A stretch of DNA of 64,000 nt from Brachionus koreanus (lineage: Eukaryota > Rotifera > Eurotatoria > Ploima > Brachionidae): positions 310,774-374,773 of the forward strand of contig PJRA01000172.1 in assembly GCA_016987375.1 (NCBI GenBank), in the 5' to 3' direction. The translations under genes and the position numbers were made by a program. Below are positions 57,035-64,000 of this stretch, one piece after another. The notes beneath the pieces were generated by a model, which was not told the DNA's origin, did not search any database, and was given only the letters and a program-made list of their open reading frames with translations. Numbering within the stretch: the first letter of the stretch is position 1; each line of letters starts with the position of its first letter.

Positions 57035-60000
57035 ATGAGACATCTTAATTTGAATTCAAATCAGCATTTAGAATTGGACTTAATTAAAACAATGTTAATT
57101 TGCTTCATAATTAACGTTTTTATTTGTAATTTTTTCTCAATTTTTGTTTCTGGTGAACTTGAGACATTCAAATTTAACAATGTTACAAACGAATGCAATA
57201 TAATAGACAACGAATACTGCATTCACAAGCCTTTAAAAGGTTAATTAATTTAATTTAAAATATGACTTAATTTAATCTATTTACATTATTCAGACGATTG
57301 TACAGTGACAATCATCTCTCCTTTCTCTTGTGCTAGTCAACAAAATGAGACATCATGTGATTTTTTTCTAGATTGGAGCACAATCAATGACGATGTTGCA
57401 AAGTTTACTCTGAGCAAATACAACTACAAAATGGATGAATGGATAGCAATTATATTCTCCAATTCTAATATTTCTAATACTGAAGTATGTAAAATTGTGA
57501 ATTTAGGAAAAAATAAAATTTTTAAAATCCTAGGTAAATTCTGACATAATAATTACACTGTTGCCTTCGACTAGCAAAGCTCGACTTTTGAATGGGTAAA
57601 GCTATTTGGATTATGGTTTTCTTATTTAATTTTTTTTTAGTATTATAAAAGGTTCGGATGTAATTTTGGTTGATGATTTACAGGAAATAGATAGCTATAA
57701 TTATAGCGAAAAAAAATTACTTAGCCGAAAAATATCATTTACAAAAAATTATGTTGATATTGAGTTTTCATTTAAATACACATCTGATAAATCAATTAAT
57801 CTCAACAAGTGCTCAAAAAATGATCCGAGCAAAGGATTTTACATGTTTTTAATGAGTGGAAAGTTGGATGAAAAATTCAATATTCTTTTCGAGACCGCAA
57901 CTATTCCCAAAATATTTGGTCCATTCTGTTTGGCTTCTTGCTCAAAAAATTTGCCCTTTTTCAAAATAAGTCCGTCGAAAAATCAAACTACAGTTTTGAA
58001 AAATCAAGAAAAAAAACAAGCGATTACTTTAAGAAACAAATCGGACCTAGTTACAAACATATCTACAAACACAGATTTTTACTCAATCGACAATACCACA
58101 ATTTTGTCTGGTTATTTTGATAATAACGCTGAAAATTCAAGCACAGTTGTTAGCGTACCAATCACTCCTGAAATTGAAAATTCAACTAATTTGGCTGCCA
58201 AATCAACTGAACTTGTCACTACTGTAATGTCCACCACAGCATCATTGGAAACTATTAGCACTGAGGCTTTGATTACAACAAAAAGTGAGATCATCGATTT
58301 ACCGTCAACAGAAAACACAAATACTTCAGTTAAAGTTACAACAATAACAGAAGTAGTTACAACAACTACAATGACTAGTTTGTCATCCTCTCCAGAAAAT
58401 TTTTGCTCTGATCAAGTTCATAATTTGTCTAATTTCTATTTCACATATATTTATGATCATCGAGTTCAATCTTTTGAGTATACTTTAACGGTTAATTTAA
58501 ACTATAGCTTTAGAAGGATAGGCATTTTCAATATAAATCCTTTTAACAAAGTAATTATAGAAAATTAACAATTATCTTTTTTATTTTAATTTTTTTTTCA
58601 TTAGAAAGAAACTTTTTTGGTAGTCGCTGAAACAAATGAAACTGCATCAAAAACGTAACTTTTTATTTAAGCCAGAAAATTTAAAATACACAATTTCGAT
58701 TATTAGGTACACTAACAAAAATGAATCAGAAAGCATATCGTCTTCAGTTGATAACAATAAAATAACATTTAGTATTCCTAGAGAACTAGAATTGACAAAC
58801 AATGTCTCAATGAAAGATTGTCTATATTTCAATTTTTATATAGGAAATGACAGCGATATTAGCACCATGGAATTCATTTCTCATCCAAATGAAAATTCTC
58901 TAGCAATGTCAAAAGTTGAGTTTGTTTGCTTAGAAAAATGTCCCAATATTGGTATTTAAATTGAAAATTATTTTTATAAAAACAATTTTTAATTTTTAAA
59001 ATATTAGAAAGAAAAAAAATAGAAATATATCTAAAATTCAATGTCAATAATTATTTGTATCATCCTGACTTGGATAATTTAAATAGTGAAAAGTCTAAAA
59101 ATTTATCTTTGAACATTATTGAAATAGTAAGTTTGAATTTTTTCTAAATAAAAATTAATTTTTGTCTTTAGTTTAGGACGATATTGACCGATAAATTTGA
59201 TAGCTTCAAAATAATCAATATTCTAAAGGCAAACAACAAAAAAAAATCTTTTAAAAGACAAATAATGGCTGATTTCATAATCATTGAGTCAATATTGACT
59301 GTTTTGTCCGAAAATAGTCAAAAATTTACTCAAAACAATGTTTTGAAAATTCTTCGTGAAAATTCCTCATTTTCTCATCTGTACCAAATTAATGGATTTA
59401 ATTTAATTGAAACTTTTTCACAAAAAACATCTACTTCAATTCAAACAACCACTTTAAGACGTAAGTATTTAGAATTTTTCAAAAGTCAATTAAATATACA
59501 AACACCAGAAATACACGAGGGGTTTTTTACTCCCTTTTTTGAAAAACTGAAACTTGAATTTTATCACATACAAATAAAATTTTAAAAAATTGCTTTTGTT
59601 TGCTAAAAATCTTGAATTTATTTATTTAGAAAATGAATAAATTTTCACATAACATGTTTAATTTATCTTAATAACTTTATTTGAAATTTTAATGAGAAAT
59701 CAGTTTAAAAATTTTAAATCTAATATTTTTTAAGCATATGACACCGAATATTCAAAGATTTTTGCATTGGCCTTAGTGTTTAGTTTATTAGTGACAGTTC
59801 TAGTTCTTGGAGGTGCTTTGTTTGCTTATCATCGATGGCAAAAGTCAAAATCACATGGAACTAATGGTCTGAGACTCGCGGTACCTAATCGCCGAGTTGA
59901 TTATGAAGGTCAGATGATCGATTTAGATTCTTCACAGGAAAATAAATTTACCACTGAAGGCTTAGATCTTGAATTTGTCAATCCGGCATTTGAAGAAAAT

Positions 60001-61674
60001 GGCAAAGAAAACACTAATTTGAATTTCACTGACTTTACAGGAAGTCGTGAAGTCGGCATAGACATCGGGACACTAGAAGAAAATTCACCAAAACAGCCAG
60101 TTATCATGGAAGAAATTAACGAAAAAGACGATGAGTATAAAAACTTGCGCAGCATTCTAAACGAATGTCTTAAACCAGAAATAGAAACAAAGAATTCAAA
60201 TGGTTCTTTGTTTAATAGCTATGAAATTCATAATCAAAACTTACATCGGGCAACTAAATGTGAAAATTTAAAAGCTGAAAATGATGAAATCAATTTCGAC
60301 TACTTCGATGAGTACAAAAAAAATGCGAATGATTCTCAAACTTTAAAAAATAGCTCACAAAGTGAAATAAATGAGGAAAAAAATGCAATTTCTCTTAAAG
60401 ATCAAGATTTAGATTCTTTTGATGATAAAACAGAAGAAGTAGCCAATATTTTTAGTAAAGACATTGAGAAAAATCTGCCAGAATTATTTGGTGAATATTT
60501 GGAAGAAGATGTTGTTAAAAAAAAGACGAAAAAAATACAATTAGACCAAGAATCAATTGAAAGTGCGGCTAAGGACTCGTTGAATATATCAACTGATGAA
60601 CACTCTGAAGAAGAAGATTTCAAACCAATAGACAAAAATGCATTCAAAAACTTTCGTGTTGAATCCAATAATAAATTTATAATTGATGAAAGCAAAAGTT
60701 CTTTCAAAGAATTGTTTAAACAGAAGAGTGAAAATGGTGAAAAAAATGAAAATACACCCAATTATGAGCTCAAGGACAAGTCGAGCAAAGCTGACATTCT
60801 AAAACTTTTTTCAGGAGGAATAGGTAGCTCTAATTCATAAAAAAAAACATTCTTAATACTAAAAAATTATTTTTCTTTAGCTGAATTTTCTACTCCAAGA
60901 GTTTGTGTTTTGAACACACATTCAAAATCAGTCGAATTGGGCTTACATTTTAGCGATAATAGAAACAACATGATACTTGATATAGAAAAGAATTCGCCGG
61001 CAGAATTGGCCGGTGTTAAGCCTGGCGATAAGATTTTATTCATTGGTAGCGTTAATGTTGAAAAATCAACATGTGAAGATGTCAAAAATAAAATAAGCCA
61101 AGCTATATTAAGTTCATCTAATAACGAAATAACTCTAGTTGTAATGAATGCTATTGAATATAATATTTCTAAGTCTAACGAAACACTGTTGATTAAAAAA
61201 GAACTAGATAATGATAAAAATATCTTAGAAAAAAAAACTAATAGCCAAGATTCCATTGATGCTGTAAAATCTCAAAATGAAACAGAATTCAATCCATTCG
61301 ATGACATACCAAACGAAATGATAACTCCTTTTTTGCACTATTCATCTATCCCTCCACCAGACACATTTCAAGTAACTGATGAAGACAACATGAGAAATGA
61401 TTCTTTGGAAGAATCTACCAGTGAAACAGTGTCAAGTTGTATTGATATGAATAAGAAAAAAGATGAAATTCAAAACAATTTGAACGATATTGATTTTATT
61501 TCTAATTTTACATCAACAACTGATATTTATAATGAGACAAACTCGAATCCATCTAACTTTTTATTTCCAGAAAGTTCTCAATTCAAAATTCCCTGGTCAA
61601 TAGAAAACTCTTATTCAGAAAACACCGAAAACACGACAAAACCTATATCGGATCAATGTAAAAAAGAATTTTAA
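57035..61674 (+). CDS. Type I membrane protein: DOMON-like, Ser/Thr-rich, TM, PDZ
   Basis: Exons inferred: 57035-57239, 57294-57533, a 16-nt micro-exon 57580-57595 (uncertain), 57641-58550, 58605-58654, 58707-58951, 59008-59126, 59172-59460, 59735-60823, 60881-61674; about 1318 aa, phases closing. Order: signal peptide (MLICFIINVFICNFFSIFVS from Met at 57092); Cys-containing DOMON-like module (CDFFLDWSTINDDVAKFTLS...WIAIIFSN); Ser/Thr-rich mucin-like region (about 58140-58390); further ectodomain, with a possible SEA-like unit before the membrane; span ALALVFSLLVTVLVLGGALF (59764 on); acidic cytoplasmic region; C-terminal PDZ domain (about 60900-61150: VELGLHFSDN, SPAELAGVKPGDKILFIGSV). The PDZ domain suggests a scaffold at the membrane that binds C-terminal peptides. 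I do not recognise an orthologue. Confidence 0.75.
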
Positions 61675-62150
61675 TAATTTTAAAATCTTTTTTATTAAAC
61701 AGTGAATCAATAGTAAAAATGACTATACGGTAAATGTACTCTAATTTGTAACTTAATTTATAGTTTTATCTTTTTTTATTTATTATTTTATTTATATAAT
61801 TAAATATACTAACTTATTTCATATTTTTTTTTTTTTTTATAAAATCCAAAATGGTTGTCATCGGAAAAATTGAAATCAATTTTAAAAAGAAAAAATTTTG
61901 AAAAATTATTGAATCATAATCTATTAAAGCTCATTGTTAATTTAAAATAATTTTTTATTTTAATCTTACATTATATAAATACTATAAAATTTTATATTCT
62001 TAAATTAGATTTTATTTTTTTTAAATTAAAATTCAAAATTTAGTAAACAATAAATAAATTAGAAAAAATTTTTTATTATTTTTTTATTTCAAAATTTTTT
62101 AATTTTTGAATCAAAAATTTAAATTTTCGCGAGAAAAAGATTAAATAGAA
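61675..62150. other. Convergent 3' flanks
   Basis: Very AT-rich region between the PDZ gene's end and the SECIS element; nothing else seen. Confidence 0.4.
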
Positions 62151-62154
62151 TTAA

Positions 62155-62225
62155 TCGATTAAAAATCGATCTAAAGCTTTCTTTTTTAAAAGAATTCAGC
62201 TTCAAATGTCATAAATTTCTAATGA
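62155..62225 (-). promoter_or_regulatory. Candidate form-II SECIS element in 3' UTR
   Basis: Minus-strand RNA, in order: AUGA (62212-62209), CAU, UUGAAGCU, G, AA (apical unpaired pair), UUCUUU-UAAA-AAAGAA mini-helix, AGCUUUAG, AU, C, then GAU (62167-62165). UUGAAGCU pairs with AGCUUUAG (two wobbles) and AU with AU. The AUGA and GA sit opposite each other as the non-Watson-Crick quartet, and 12 nt separate AUGA from AA. The extra top helix defines form II. It starts 73 nt past the stop codon. Confidence 0.8.
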
Positions 62226-62285
62226 ATTTTATTTAATCTGTCCCAAGTACTTAAAATTTTGATTTCTTGTCAATGGAAAAATTTA

Positions 62286-63010
62286 TCATTTTTTAATATT
62301 TAATGCTTTTAAAATATCATCAGCATTAACCATTTGTGAAGCATCTTCTTGTTTGTATTCAAACAGAGCTTTACCATTTTGAGCTACTACTAAGGCTCCA
62401 CCATTTTGGAAGCCGTCTCCTTTCATGTCTCCCTTAATACCGAGTTCTTTACTTCTATTGTTGGCGTCAGTCCAAGCTTTCGATAGGAGTTTTTTAAATA
62501 AATCAAAGAATGAAAATCGTTGAAATTGAAGGGCTTTGTAGCATTCCATTTGCGGATCCACAAACAGTTCTAATAATTTCAAATGCGATATAAATTTATT
62601 TATTTTATTTTATTTTCTAACTCACCACCAGCAAAGTATCCTTCTTGAACAAACGGCTGAACAAAGCGTGAGTCAAATCCGATTCCAATAAAACTTTAGT
62701 AATCAAAATTATAGATTGATAGAAAACAAGAAAATTATTCTAAAAATACCGGACATTATTATTATCTAATGTTGGTTTTATTGAATTAGACAACTCTTTA
62801 GCTGCCAGCCGACAGAACTGTCATCCAAATCGACGAAAAAAAAGAATTACACATGGAGAATCTTTCCAGAATGTTTCAACAGCAGTTTTGGTCTAAATAT
62901 TTGAATTTTTAGAAATGCAATTTAATTTCTTTGTTTCTTACTGTTTCTATTTCACCAGCACTGTTAACTTTCTGGACAAGAATTTTCGCTATCTTAGACG
63001 GCGAAGACAT
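62286..63010 (-). CDS. PRXL2/SelU family protein with in-frame UGA (selenoprotein)
   Basis: Exons 63010-62942, 62892-62750, 62693-62626 and 62569-62286, phases closing at 187 residues if the TGA at 62823-62821 is read through. Family: peroxiredoxin-like 2 (FAM213 / SelU), thioredoxin-fold reductases; PRXL2B is prostamide/PGF synthase. Matches: SPCVILFFRRFG-U-QFCRLAAKE at the redox site, FIGIGFDSRFVQPFVQEGYF, AGELFVDPQMECYKALQFQR, SKELGIKGDMKGDGFQNGGA, then LVVAQNGKALFEYKQ. Vertebrate PRXL2B has RRFGC-x-x-CR there, so UGA occupies the first Cys: a U-x-x-C motif. Homology is uninterrupted on both sides, and a SECIS candidate lies downstream. The stop is TGA followed at once by TAA. Sec insertion is inferred; a nonsense mutation is the alternative. 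Confidence 0.85.
62821..62823 (-). other. UGA predicted to encode selenocysteine
   Basis: Codon between GGA (Gly) and CAG (Gln) in exon 2, aligned to the N-terminal Cys of the family's CxxC. The resolving Cys (TGT) is three codons on. Confidence 0.82.
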
Positions 63011-64000
63011 TCTTGTTCTATTTTATTCTTAAATTTTCTTAAATTATTGAAAATAAATTTAGTAAAAATTAGAGTTGGTTAAGTTTTTTATATTTAATCA
63101 CGTTCTTATTTCATCTTTATTTATTTATTACATTAGGAAAATTATGCAACAATTTTATGATTAAGCAAAATTTTTGAAAAAGCGTGATTTAGTTTATGTT
63201 GCAAATATCATTTCATAATGTCTATAATTAAACTATTATGCAAAATTTTAAAATGCTTTTCAAAAAGTTAAACTAAAGACTAAAAATTTATTAATGATTT
63301 AGATTAATTCTAATCCAAAGTATTATTTTAATGCTTTATCTTGAATTTAGTTTTATATGATATTTGGCTAAAACACTATCATTACAAGATACAATGCTAA
63401 TCATATTAATTGAATTTTTAAATAAAAAAACCAAGATCGTATTTAATTTTAGTGGGAAAACTCTTATTTTCAGGACTGATCTGATGCTATATCTTCTTGA
63501 TTTTTCGACAAATTGCTTGAATACTGATATTCTAACACACAAAATAATGCATAGTTTCATCGGGTTTCTTAGTAAAATCAGAATGAAACTGTTAATTCCA
63601 TTTTTTGTCATTTGTTGATTTTTTTATACATTGCATTTTATTTTTAAATTTGTTTGTTTACAGCATCTGTAACACTCAATGGATACCTTTTTTTATGCTC
63701 TTTATCATAGAGACTGTTTATAAGATTTCCAAAAATCCAATTTTTTTTACTCAAAATTTTAGTTAGACAAATTTTTAAACCCATTTGGATTCAATTTTAT
63801 GACTTGACTTAATAAAGTTTAGTGACATTTGTCGCATGGACTACGAGATAATTATCCTTTTTAGCCCATCATTGTTTGCTTAAAAATTCATTTGAATTTG
63901 TTTCGAATTTTTCATAGAGACTATAACAGTAGTTTATTCACCATTTGAAGATAATTTTAAAGTTCTTCTTGCTTCTGCGCAAATTTGCCGAAGCGTACTC
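63011..64000. other. Intergenic, nothing recognised
   Basis: AT-rich upstream region of the SelU-like gene. Overlapping open frames at 63336-63618 on both strands have no recognisable content. Confidence 0.4.

Noticed and set aside
62750..62892. Reading the TGA in the PRXL2-like exon as a nonsense mutation (pseudogene)
   Set aside because: All splice sites, frames and downstream coding sequence are intact, the codon sits exactly at the redox Cys, and a SECIS-like fold follows the stop.
63336..63618. Overlapping frames on both strands near the right end
   Set aside because: Mutual antisense shadows with no recognisable domain.

Overview
The window is nuclear DNA from a small-genome animal. 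Protein-coding genes have many short spliceosomal introns (typically 45-70 bp, mostly GT-AG), base composition is strongly AT-rich, and recognisable orthologues are metazoan (SHOC2, cathepsin D, CAPZB, CAPSL, EFCAB9, MND1, TRMT112, SLC8B1/NCLX, YJU2B, ALDH, ELOVL, PRXL2/SelU). Compact introns, AT-richness, tandem paralogues and the mixture of CR1-like, Tc1/mariner, piggyBac-like and MULE-like remnants would fit a monogonont rotifer such as Brachionus, but this is inference; no species-specific marker was found.

Layout. 0-10.1 kb is gene-poor: a decayed Tc1/mariner transposase, an intronless SOCS-box gene, a broken LINE fragment, a Ser/Asn-rich hypothetical gene, and a longer 5'-truncated LINE in a (TA)n tract. 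10.3-13.4 kb holds a complete 14-exon SHOC2. 14.2-15.6 kb is a decayed CR1-like LINE with two adjacent piggyBac-like MITEs inside it. 15.96-17.6 kb is a 10-exon cathepsin D (minus), divergent from the first of three tandem plus-strand paralogues (17.9-27.1 kb) encoding secreted/single-pass membrane proteins of about 630 aa. 27.3-29.8 kb is transposon debris (SWIM/MULE, CR1-like, and a mariner with both inverted ends). 30.2-37.5 kb carries CAPZB, CAPSL, a MULE/LINE-filled gap with a 180-N assembly gap, EFCAB9, MND1 and TRMT112 (the last two head to head, 149 bp apart). 38.7-43.4 kb is the mitochondrial Na+/Ca2+ exchanger NCLX, with an AT-AC (U12-type) intron and one 2.5-kb intron swollen by a LINE. 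43.7-53.1 kb has YJU2B, an ALDH2-like gene and two intronless ELOVL6-type elongases. 57.0-61.7 kb encodes a large type I membrane protein with a DOMON-like ectodomain, a Ser/Thr-rich stretch, one membrane span and an intracellular PDZ domain. 62.3-63.0 kb is a PRXL2/SelU-type thioredoxin-fold gene.

The most notable item is that last gene. Its predicted frame holds an in-frame TGA exactly where the family has the first Cys of its CxxC redox motif, and about 75 nt past the stop the minus strand folds into a form-II SECIS-like element (AUGA / apical AA / GA, plus an extra top helix). It therefore looks like a true selenoprotein U rather than a pseudogene.

Functional grouping: several genes relate to cilia, sperm or meiosis (CAPSL, EFCAB9, MND1), Ca2+ handling (CAPSL, EFCAB9, NCLX), lipid and aldehyde metabolism (two elongases, ALDH, PRXL2), and basal RNA/translation functions (YJU2B, TRMT112). 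They are not an operon; each has its own strand and spacing. Exon coordinates were derived by hand from splice signals, homology recalled from memory and reading-frame closure, so single-base errors are possible.
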